Program-made: the position numbers and the translations under genes
The notes under the pieces: generated by a model
What the model was told of the DNA's origin: nothing
Database searches by the model: none
What the model saw: only the letters and a program-made list of their open reading frames with translations
Assembly (NCBI GenBank): GCA_024643705.1
Contig: JAHEML010000046.1
Location: 3,400-11,005 of the forward strand
Length of the DNA: 7,606 bases
Direction of reading: 5' to 3'
From: Caldilineaceae bacterium
GTDB lineage: Bacteria; Chloroflexota; Anaerolineae; Caldilineales; Caldilineaceae
Shown here: positions 1 to 5,203 of the stretch, piece by piece
How positions within the stretch are numbered: position 1 is the stretch's first letter
Layout: each line of letters begins with the position of its first letter

Positions 1-839
1 GTTCCGCGCACGGTCAGTTCCCGGGTCACAATGGCCTGCATGTCGATCGTGATCGTCTTGGCACTGTTGCCGATCCACGTGATCTGGCCGCCGTTGCGGG
101 TGGCGTCCACGGCCTGTTGAGCGGTGGGGGTGATGCCCACGGCTTCGAAGGCAACGTCCACACCGCCGCCGGTCATCTCCCGGATCACCTGCACTGCATC
201 TTGCTCCGCAACGTTAATCACGACATCCGCGCCCAATTCCTCGGCCAGTTCCAGCCGATGGGCCGAGCGATCGGTGACGATAATCTTGCCCGCACCTTTC
301 ACCCTGGCCCAGAGCATGGCCATCAACCCGATGGGGCCAGCGCCGATCACTGCCACCGTCTGCATGGGATCGATGGGCGTGATGCTGGCTGCGTGCATTG
401 TTACGGCCACCGGCTCGCAGAGCGCGGCCCGCTGCCAGCTGAGTTTTTCTGGTTTGCGGAAAAGCTGAGAAGGGCGCACCACCACTTGCTGGGCATAGGC
501 TCCGTGTTCGTCCATGCCTGTCATGCGCCGGTGGGGCGAGCGGTTGATCGGGTAGGGGTCTGGGCCGGTTGCTACGGAGTAGAAGGGGATGACCACCACT
601 TCGTCGCCCGTTGCCCAGCCGTCTACACCGTCGCCCAGAGCCGAGACAACCCCGGCAAATTCGTGGCCCATCACAACGCCCGGCGTGCGCCTGCCCGTGC
701 TGCCCGTGTAACCGTGCACATCCGAGCCGCAGATGCCCACGGCTTTTACATCCACCAAGACTTTGCCCGGCCCAGGTGTGGGAGCCGCCATCTCTTCTAC
801 GGGCATTTCCCACGGGCCGCGATACATCAATGCTTTCAT
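1..839 (-). CDS. Zinc-dependent medium-chain alcohol/polyol dehydrogenase (partial, C-terminus beyond left edge)
   Basis: Predicted NAD(P)-dependent oxidation of an alcohol, polyol or threonine-like substrate in the cytoplasm; the exact substrate cannot be read from the sequence. The first 279 codons are visible. The N-terminal GroES-like domain carries catalytic-zinc residues C37 (in GICGSD) and H59-E60 (in GHEFAG). C141-E142-P143 matches the CEP signature of the sorbitol/threonine dehydrogenase branch, in which the Glu can be a zinc ligand. The Rossmann fold starts at G166-A-G-P-I-G171, and D190 at the end of the second strand suggests NAD rather than NADP. The start ATG at 839 follows GGAAGGA with a 7-base gap. 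C37 and C141 are the only cysteines visible, so the usual four-Cys structural zinc lobe is absent; residues 86-108 (FYSVATGPDPYP then basic residues) lie there instead. The gene diverges from the sugar isomerase-like gene, which suggests a shared polyol or sugar pathway. No good promoter was found for it. Family call is strong, substrate unknown. Confidence 0.93.
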   Translation of the reverse strand, partial: MKALMYRGPWEMPVEEMAAPTPGPGKVLVDVKAVGICGSDVHGYTGSTGRRTPGVVMGHEFAGVVSALGDGVDGWATGDEVVVIPFYSVATGPDPYPINRSPHRRMTGMDEHGAYAQQVVVRPSQLFRKPEKLSWQRAALCEPVAVTMHAASITPIDPMQTVAVIGAGPIGLMAMLWARVKGAGKIIVTDRSAHRLELAEELGADVVINVAEQDAVQVIREMTGGGVDVAFEAVGITPTAQQAVDATRNGGQITWIGNSAKTITIDMQAIVTRELTVRG

Positions 840-879
840 CGGTCGTTCCTTCCAAGGGTTTGGGTATTGGAGCGTTGAG

Positions 880-923
880 ATCGGAGAGACAAGGGTGGCA
901 GTGATCGAAGCGAAATCTCCGAT
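880..923. repeat. Inverted repeat in divergent intergenic region
   Basis: ATCGGAGA (880-887) is matched by its exact reverse complement TCTCCGAT (916-923), with 28 bases between. It lies 41-84 bases upstream of the dehydrogenase start, so it would fold in that gene's leader RNA if transcription begins further upstream. It could also be a regulator site or chance. The neighbouring sequence (TTGGAGCGTTGAG at 867-879, AATCTCCGATTCCCAATCTC at 914-933) looks like degenerate short-repeat intergenic sequence. The rest of the 840-1076 gap holds only the isomerase promoter and ribosome binding site. Confidence 0.35.
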
Positions 924-994
924 TCCCAATCTCTTTCTTCCTCCAAATGGTGTCATTTTCTGGGCGATTTGTCAATCCACGAATGCGCCTCCAA

Positions 995-1023
995 TTGCAC
1001 GATTTTCATGGCGCTTCTATAAT
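995..1023 (+). promoter_or_regulatory. Sigma-70-type promoter for the sugar isomerase-like gene
   Basis: A perfect TATAAT -10 box lies at 1018-1023. TTGCAC at 995-1000 (three of six consensus positions) serves as -35, with an ideal 17-base spacer. Transcription would start near 1030, giving a leader of about 45 bases before the ATG at 1077. Confidence 0.6.
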
Positions 1024-1064
1024 GGACTATCTGCAACGGCAGAGACAACCAACGCACACAATGC

Positions 1065-1071
1065 AGGGGGG
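1065..1071 (+). promoter_or_regulatory. Ribosome binding site deciding the isomerase start
   Basis: AGGGGGG lies five bases before the ATG at 1077. The in-frame GTG at 1074 would be only two bases away, so ATG 1077 is preferred. Confidence 0.6.
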
Positions 1072-1076
1072 ATGTG

Positions 1077-1943
1077 ATGTATCCAAATTTGAGTACCGGG
1101 GCAATCAGTGTGAAGGCAACCTTTGCCGAAGCGGTAGAACTGGCTGCCCGTCACGGCTTTGGCGGAATTGACTTTTCGATTGAAGAAGTGGAAACAATTG
1201 TGGCCGACAAAAGTGAAGCCCACGTGCGCAAACTGTTGGGCGATGCGGGTGTGCGTTTGGGTGCTTGGGGTCCACCGGTCAATTGGCGAGCCGACGAGGC
1301 AAGCTGGCAAGCTGATCTTCCCCATCTGGCACGCCGAGCAGCCCTGGCCCGTGAGCTTGGCTCGGATCGGTCAGCCACATGGATCATGCCCGCCGACAAC
1401 GACAGAGACTTTGACACCAACTACGCCTTTCACCTGGAGCGGCTGGGGCCAGTGGCCGAAGGGTTGGCGGCTCAGGGCTGCCGTTTGGGTTTGGAGTGGG
1501 TGGGGCCAAAGACTGTGCGCGATGCCCGGCGCTACTCCTTTGTTCATACCCTGGACGGGATGTTGAAATTGGCCGCCGATATTGGCACTGGCAATGTGGG
1601 GTTGCTGGTGGATATTTTTCACCTCTACACCAGCCATGCGGATGTCTCGGTCGTGCGCGATCTGGACGTGAACCAGGTGGTGAATGTCCATGTGAATGAT
1701 GCCATCGCAGGGCTTTCGCCCGACGAGCAACTCGATCTTGAGCGTGCCCTGCCCGGCGAAACCGGCGTCTGCGACATAGCTGGTTTTATGCAGGCTTTGG
1801 CCGCCATTGGCTACGACGGCCCAGTGACCGTGGAACCCTTCAGCAAGCGTTTGAAAGAAATGTCGCCGGAAAATGCCGTGCGTGCAACAGCGGATTCTCT
1901 GCGGCGCAGTTGGGCGCTGGCAGGGCTGGACTTCCCTGGGTAA
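1077..1943 (+). CDS. Sugar phosphate isomerase/epimerase-like TIM-barrel protein (AP endonuclease 2 / xylose isomerase-like fold)
   Basis: A 288-residue protein of the xylose isomerase-like TIM-barrel superfamily (AP_endonuc_2 type). Members isomerise or epimerise sugars and related polyols using a divalent metal in the cytoplasm. The metal/catalytic positions are visible at the expected strand ends: E140 (GLEWVG), D179 and H182 (VDIFHLY), H205 (NVHVND) and E253 (TVEPFS). The N-terminal strand-helix unit (NLSTGAI, then a helix and HGFGGIDFS around 26-34) and W102/P105 are also typical. Length is normal for the family. The start at 1077 is set by the ribosome binding site. It has its own promoter and a strong terminator just after the stop, so it is probably monocistronic. 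It diverges from a polyol-type dehydrogenase, and I infer a linked oxidation/isomerisation route. The substrate is not identifiable; inosose-, erythrose- or hexulose-type substrates are all possible. Confidence 0.9.
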   Translation: MYPNLSTGAISVKATFAEAVELAARHGFGGIDFSIEEVETIVADKSEAHVRKLLGDAGVRLGAWGPPVNWRADEASWQADLPHLARRAALARELGSDRSATWIMPADNDRDFDTNYAFHLERLGPVAEGLAAQGCRLGLEWVGPKTVRDARRYSFVHTLDGMLKLAADIGTGNVGLLVDIFHLYTSHADVSVVRDLDVNQVVNVHVNDAIAGLSPDEQLDLERALPGETGVCDIAGFMQALAAIGYDGPVTVEPFSKRLKEMSPENAVRATADSLRRSWALAGLDFPG

Positions 1944-1957
1944 ACGGATGAGCGTTA

Positions 1958-2005
1958 GAGCGGATGAGCGCAGTACTGACATTACTGCGCTCATCTGCTC
2001 TTTTG
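1958..2005 (+). terminator. Rho-independent terminator after the sugar isomerase-like gene
   Basis: An 18-bp stem pairs 1958-1975 with 1983-2000. All pairs are Watson-Crick except one G-U wobble, and the loop is seven bases (CTGACAT). TTTTGTTCT follows directly at 2001-2009. The left arm reuses CGGATGAGCG (1961-1970), which also occurs at 1945-1954. An outer pair, GAGCGTT (1950-1956) and AACGCTC (2018-2024), could extend the structure. Read from the other strand the hairpin has no U-run, so it serves mainly the plus strand although it also lies 3' of the Rieske gene. Confidence 0.85.
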
Positions 2006-2032
2006 TTCTATCGTTCCAACGCTCCCCCGCTC

Positions 2033-2479
2033 CTAACCTCCTGGCACGTCCACTACCACAAATTGCCCTTCGTCCACACTGACATCGTAGGTTTCAGCCG
2101 TGTAGGGGCCTGGCAGATAACCGCCGATCTTGTCTGGTGCGGGCAAGCCCTCCACATGCACTTCGTAGGCACGCACACGGGTCTTGGCGGGATCAAACCA
2201 GGATTGGCCGGTGGTGATGTCAAATTCCCAGCCGTGCCAAGGACAACGAAGGATTTCGCCTCGCCGAGTATAGCTGTATTCCCCGCCGGGCGCGCTTGCC
2301 ATCAAAAAACCGCTCACCCTGCCCTGGCAGAGTGGGCCGCCCTGGTGGGGGCAGCGGTTGCGCAGGGCATAGAATCTACCATTTACATTGAAGACGCCAA
2401 TGGTGCGCCCCCCGATCTCCACAATTTTGCGCTCGCCCGGTGGAATCTCCTCCACGCGGGCGACGATATGTTTTGCCAT
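2033..2479 (-). CDS. Rieske [2Fe-2S] ferredoxin-like protein
   Basis: A 148-residue single Rieske-domain protein, predicted to carry one [2Fe-2S] cluster and pass electrons to a partner such as an oxygenase. Cluster ligands are C43 and H45 (CPHQGG) and C79 and H82 (CPWHGWEFD). There is no signal peptide or membrane segment, so it should be cytoplasmic. It resembles ring-hydroxylating dioxygenase ferredoxins and NirD-like proteins, but the spacing between the two motifs (33 residues between H45 and C79) exceeds the roughly 17 usual in short dioxygenase ferredoxins. About 60 residues also follow the second motif, including WFDPAKTRVRAYEV and a C-terminal VDEGQFVVVDV strand. The ATG at 2479 follows AGAGGGA with an 8-base gap. 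It lies 54 bases after amidohydrolase A on the same strand and is probably the last gene of that operon. No oxygenase or reductase partner lies in the window. Confidence 0.92.
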   Translation of the reverse strand: MAKHIVARVEEIPPGERKIVEIGGRTIGVFNVNGRFYALRNRCPHQGGPLCQGRVSGFLMASAPGGEYSYTRRGEILRCPWHGWEFDITTGQSWFDPAKTRVRAYEVHVEGLPAPDKIGGYLPGPYTAETYDVSVDEGQFVVVDVPGG

Positions 2480-2533
2480 CCGGTCATTCCCTCTTTGATC
2501 TGTAAAATTTACCCAGTCAGCGTCGTCCGCGTT

Positions 2534-3640
2534 CTATTCTTCACCCAGGTGGTACAGACGCCGGGCATTTTCTGCCATAAAATTGCGTTTGCGCACAGGA
2601 TCCAGTTCAATCGGGAAGGCCTGATCGGGCGCGTCAAAATCCCAGTGGGGATAGTCGGTGGCAAAGAGCAACCGATCATCCATGTCGATCTGTTCGAGAA
2701 GTTGGCGGAAATGTTCCCGCTGGCGCGGTTCTTCCATGGGCTGGGTGCTGACCCAGAAATGCTCTCGGAAGATTTCGGAGGGTGGCCGATTGAGATAAGG
2801 CGTCTCTGCACCCAACTTGCGCCAAGCCGCGTCCATCCGCCACAACATCGGCGGAATCCAGGCAAAGCCGCCCTCGATCAACACGATTTGCAGGCCGGGG
2901 AAGCGCTCGAAAATGCCTTCGAAGATCATGCTGATCACCTGAGCCTGAAACGCCTGGGGCATGCCACCGTGATCTTCGATGTAGTGGCTAGGCCAGCCTG
3001 CGCCGGTGATGGGGCCACCGCCCGCGCCGCCAAAGTGGATGCCGATGGGCATGTTGTGCCGTTCAGCAGCTTCATACATCTTCCAATATTTGCGACGGCC
3101 TAGGGGTTCGCGGGTGCGCACAATGAGCAGGGCCTGCACAAAGGCGGGGTTGCCCCCCCAATGGTCGATCTCCGCCGCGGCCAGTCCGCCGTCTTCCCAG
3201 GGGACAACGACGGATGCGCGCAAACGCGGCTCTGGCTCCACCCAGTCGTGGAGTTGCCAGGTATTGACGGCCCGTGCCAGGGCCGCGCCGTAGGCAAGAT
3301 TGCGCTGTTCGCCCACACCCACCAGAGGGTTGAGGATGCCATATTCGATAGCCCAACCATCGAGTAGTTGCTCTTGGAGAAAGTGCAGATTGGAGCCGGG
3401 TGGCCCACCGGCTGCGGGCCAGGAATCGTGGCGGGCTGCATTGGGCATGGCCCGTGGATAGTGGCTGCCTTGGTGGCCGCGCATCCCAAACATGCGGTGA
3501 TGGTCCCGCCATTCGGGTGGCAGATAGTTGGTCAGTACATCCCCGGATGGGAATGCGATGTGGATGTCTGTGTCGATCACGGCCACATCGACGCGGGATG
3601 GGCGTTCCATTACGGGGGAAGGCGAAGGGGCGAAAGTCAT
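2534..3640 (-). CDS. Amidohydrolase-family metal-dependent hydrolase A (Amidohydro_2, ACMSD-like)
   Basis: A 368-residue TIM-barrel protein of the amidohydrolase-related family that includes aminocarboxymuconate-semialdehyde decarboxylase. Members hydrolyse or decarboxylate small organic acids, often in aromatic or heterocycle breakdown, using one divalent metal. Visible site residues are D23-T-D-I-H27, H202 in IGIHFGG and D329 in ATDYPH. Where many relatives have a second active-site His, this protein has E256 (VLIEGGFAWIP). W267-R-M-D270 and the C-terminal NARRLYHL are typical. The start at 3640 follows AGGAGG five bases upstream. An in-frame open stretch continues to 3883 but runs through the intergenic repeat and the 3' end of the upstream gene, so it is not coding. 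The gene lies between paralogue B (85-base gap) and the Rieske gene (54-base gap), on the same strand. Substrate unknown. Confidence 0.92.
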   Translation of the reverse strand: MTFAPSPSPVMERPSRVDVAVIDTDIHIAFPSGDVLTNYLPPEWRDHHRMFGMRGHQGSHYPRAMPNAARHDSWPAAGGPPGSNLHFLQEQLLDGWAIEYGILNPLVGVGEQRNLAYGAALARAVNTWQLHDWVEPEPRLRASVVVPWEDGGLAAAEIDHWGGNPAFVQALLIVRTREPLGRRKYWKMYEAAERHNMPIGIHFGGAGGGPITGAGWPSHYIEDHGGMPQAFQAQVISMIFEGIFERFPGLQIVLIEGGFAWIPPMLWRMDAAWRKLGAETPYLNRPPSEIFREHFWVSTQPMEEPRQREHFRQLLEQIDMDDRLLFATDYPHWDFDAPDQAFPIELDPVRKRNFMAENARRLYHLGEE

Positions 3641-3645
3641 GTGTA

Positions 3646-3651
3646 CCTCCT
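3646..3651 (-). promoter_or_regulatory. Consensus Shine-Dalgarno for amidohydrolase A
   Basis: Minus-strand AGGAGG lies five bases before the ATG at 3640. It fixes the start and rules out the in-frame extension to 3883. Confidence 0.85.
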
Positions 3652-3672
3652 GGGGTAAGGCGTTGGATGACC

Positions 3673-3727
3673 GACGACGGACGACCGACAACCAACGACA
3701 GTCGTCTGTCGTCCAGGGTCCGTCGTC
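3673..3727. repeat. GACGACGGAC-type low-complexity inverted repeat between amidohydrolase genes
   Basis: Outer arms GACGACGGAC (3673-3682) and GTCCGTCGTC (3718-3727) are perfect 10-bp complements. Inside them, ACGACAG (3695-3701) and CTGTCGT (3706-3712) form a perfect 7-bp hairpin with a 4-base loop. Variants of GACGAC/CGGAC/GTCGT fill the remainder. One outer arm overlaps the TGA of amidohydrolase B. No clear U-run follows in the direction of transcription, so it is not an ordinary terminator. It could be a weak attenuator or an RNA-stabilising structure between the two cistrons. I recall similar GACGAC/GGACGAC tracts from Chloroflexota intergenic regions; this is memory, not a search. Confidence 0.7.
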
Positions 3728-4754
3728 AACTTTCAAGACCATAAAACGAGCGAGCGTTCTCGCTGCGAATTTTCTTTTCCCAGGCCACGGGCAAAGTGGC
3801 AAAAAGCTGGCTGGGCGAATCGTGCAGGTGAGGGTAATCCGAGCCGTAGAGCAGCATCTCATCCGATTCGATCTGCTCGACAATCTGGCGCAGATGGTCC
3901 GGGTTGTCTGGGCCGTCTACGGGCTGAATGGTCAGACGCAGATGTTCCCGCCAATAGTCCGATGGGGCGCGCTTGACCCAGGGCGTGTTGTGGCGTAGCC
4001 CTTTCCACTCTTTGTCCATACGCCACATGAGCGAAGGCAGCCAAGTGAAGCCGCTCTCGATTAAGACGACCCGGAGTTCGGGGAAGCGATCAAACGCGCC
4101 TTCCATTACCAAACTGGTGGCCTGGGATTGAAAAATCTGGGCCATCCCCGCGTATTCTTCAATATAGAGGGAGGGCCAGCCGCTTGGGGTGGGCGGGTTG
4201 CCTGCTGCACCGCCAAAGTTGATGCCGATCGCCAGCCCGTGGCGGGTGGCGGCTTCAAAAATCGGGTCGTAGCGGCGGTTGCCGTAGGGTGCTTCGGAAC
4301 GCACGGGGACGATTACTTGCACAAAACCGGGATGATCGCCCCAGCGTTCGATCTCCGCTGCGGCCAGGGTGGGGTTCTGGCTGGGTACGACGATAGATGC
4401 GCGCAGGCGTGGTTCTTTCTCCAGCCACTCTTCCACCTGCCAGTGGTTGACTGCGCTTGCCAAAGCCACGGCAAGTTCTTCGTTGCGCACGCTCTGCACC
4501 CGGTAGGCACAGTTGAGGATGCCCATTTCGATGTTATCCAGCGCGTTTGTCTGCACTTCGTCCAGAGGCGGAATGGCTGTTGCGTCGGGTCGTACCGATG
4601 TGGGAATTGTGGCTGGATAGTCGGCGGCGTCCGGACCCAAAAAGGCCGATTCCCGGCAATAATCCAGCCAGTGGTCGGGCAGATAAGGGTAGAGCGTCTC
4701 CTTGGAGGGGACTTCGTTGTGCAGGTCACAATCGATGGTTTTCAGGTCGGCCAT
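3726..4754 (-). CDS. Amidohydrolase-family metal-dependent hydrolase B (paralogue of A, altered metal site)
   Basis: A 342-residue TIM-barrel protein of the same family as A. The shared blocks run nearly end to end: EPRLRAS, VVP, LAAAEI, ERFP/DRFP, VLIE.GF.W.P, MWRMD, SDYPH/TDYPH and ENAR. Visible site residues are D8-C-D-L-H12 and D306 in GSDYPH, with E233 in LIESGFTWLP. The residue equivalent to H202 of A is N179 (IGINFGG, codon AAC), so one expected metal ligand is changed. The ATG at 4754 follows AGGAA with a 6-base gap. The in-frame ATG at 4799 lies inside the predicted -10 box and would not be in the mRNA. B is the first gene of the minus-strand cluster B, A, Rieske. Its chemistry is probably related to that of A but on a different substrate, or it may have lost or changed activity. 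Confidence 0.91.
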   Translation of the reverse strand: MADLKTIDCDLHNEVPSKETLYPYLPDHWLDYCRESAFLGPDAADYPATIPTSVRPDATAIPPLDEVQTNALDNIEMGILNCAYRVQSVRNEELAVALASAVNHWQVEEWLEKEPRLRASIVVPSQNPTLAAAEIERWGDHPGFVQVIVPVRSEAPYGNRRYDPIFEAATRHGLAIGINFGGAAGNPPTPSGWPSLYIEEYAGMAQIFQSQATSLVMEGAFDRFPELRVVLIESGFTWLPSLMWRMDKEWKGLRHNTPWVKRAPSDYWREHLRLTIQPVDGPDNPDHLRQIVEQIESDEMLLYGSDYPHLHDSPSQLFATLPVAWEKKIRSENARSFYGLES

Positions 4755-4760
4755 GGTGGT

Positions 4761-4765
4761 TTCCT
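4761..4765 (-). promoter_or_regulatory. Ribosome binding site deciding the amidohydrolase B start
   Basis: Minus-strand AGGAA lies six bases before the ATG at 4754. The alternative ATG at 4799 has no comparable site. Confidence 0.5.
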
Positions 4766-4797
4766 GGGGGCGGGTGTGCGACAGGATCGGTTGGTGC

Positions 4798-4826
4798 ATG
4801 ATAACCTAAAAGCGGTGAGTGAGCAA
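4798..4826 (-). promoter_or_regulatory. Sigma-70-type promoter for the amidohydrolase-Rieske cluster
   Basis: Read on the minus strand, TTGCTC (4826-4821) and TATCAT (4803-4798, five of six consensus positions) are separated by 17 bases. Transcription would start near 4791, leaving a leader of about 37 bases to the ATG at 4754. The upstream ATG at 4799 overlaps the -10 box. Confidence 0.5.
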
Positions 4827-4833
4827 CCGGGAT

Positions 4834-4862
4834 TTGGATTCTGTGTCGGCGGCTGCTATACT
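4834..4862 (+). promoter_or_regulatory. Extended -10 promoter for secG
   Basis: TTGGAT (4834-4839) and TATACT (4857-4862) are separated by 17 bases, and TGC directly before the -10 box gives an extended -10. The expected start is near 4869, about 58 bases before the secG ATG. Its -35 is only seven bases from the -35 of the divergent amidohydrolase promoter. Confidence 0.6.
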
Positions 4863-4927
4863 GCGCTTTGGATTTGTAGAGATTGATCTGGCGAATTGTT
4901 GGCCCCTTGGGCGTGAGGAGAGTTGTC

Positions 4928-5146
4928 ATGGAATCTGTGTTGATGATTGCCACCATTATCATTGCTATCACCCTGACCGGTGTTGTTTTGGTGCAGGGGG
5001 CCAATAGTGGCCTTGGCAGTGCATTTGGCGGTGATTCTGGCATCTACCGCACCCGGCGTGGTGTGGAGAAGACTCTTTTTACAATGACAATTGCTCTGGC
5101 CGTACTGTTCTTGATCTTGAGCCTTGTCACGGTCGCAGTTGGCTAA
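4928..5146 (+). CDS. secG: Preprotein translocase subunit SecG
   Basis: A 72-residue protein with two hydrophobic helices (about 4-22 and 50-70) joined by a Gly/Ser-rich loop. That layout and the motifs VQGANSGLGSAFGG (22-35) and TRRGVEKTLF (42-51) are characteristic of SecG, the small inner-membrane subunit that assists SecYEG/SecA protein export. The ATG at 4928 is chosen because GAGGAG (4915-4920) lies seven bases upstream. A TTG-initiated extension from 4883 would run through the ribosome binding site and add a non-conserved N-terminus. It has its own promoter. The solute-binding protein gene follows after 57 bases with no terminator between, so the two may be co-transcribed. Confidence 0.92.
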   Translation: MESVLMIATIIIAITLTGVVLVQGANSGLGSAFGGDSGIYRTRRGVEKTLFTMTIALAVLFLILSLVTVAVG

Positions 5147-5203
5147 GTTGTTTCCCCGTCTGCTCGCGAGAAGGCCAACCGCTTTTTCGGGGCTGGGTGA
5201 ATC

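Noticed and set aside
117..878. Plus-strand open frame of 253 codons, and a minus-strand open frame of similar length in another register (214-975)
   Set aside because: Both overlap the dehydrogenase out of frame and give His/Arg/Pro-rich, domain-free translations. The dehydrogenase frame carries all expected motifs.
970..975. TTGACA on the minus strand as a -35 for the dehydrogenase
   Set aside because: No acceptable -10 lies 16-18 bases downstream (CACCAT and neighbours), so the promoter of that gene is left unassigned.
2502..2512. GTAAA-A-TTTAC palindrome between the Rieske and amidohydrolase A genes as a regulator site
   Set aside because: A short AT-rich palindrome within an operon gap with no promoter elements around it; not enough to support a call.
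1964..3103. Plus-strand open frame of 379 codons
   Set aside because: It is antisense to the Rieske and amidohydrolase A genes, shows no recognisable domain, and runs from inside the terminator.
3641..3883. N-terminal extension of amidohydrolase A reading through the repeat
   Set aside because: The extension is low-complexity Arg/Ser sequence, overlaps the end of gene B, and a consensus AGGAGG sets the start at 3640.
4128..4886. Plus-strand open frame of 252 codons
   Set aside because: It is antisense to amidohydrolase B and crosses the divergent promoter region; no family motif or ribosome binding site.
5154..5193. CCCCG/CGGGG inverted repeat between secG and the binding-protein gene as a terminator
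   Set aside because: The stem is only five pairs with a very long loop and no following U-run.
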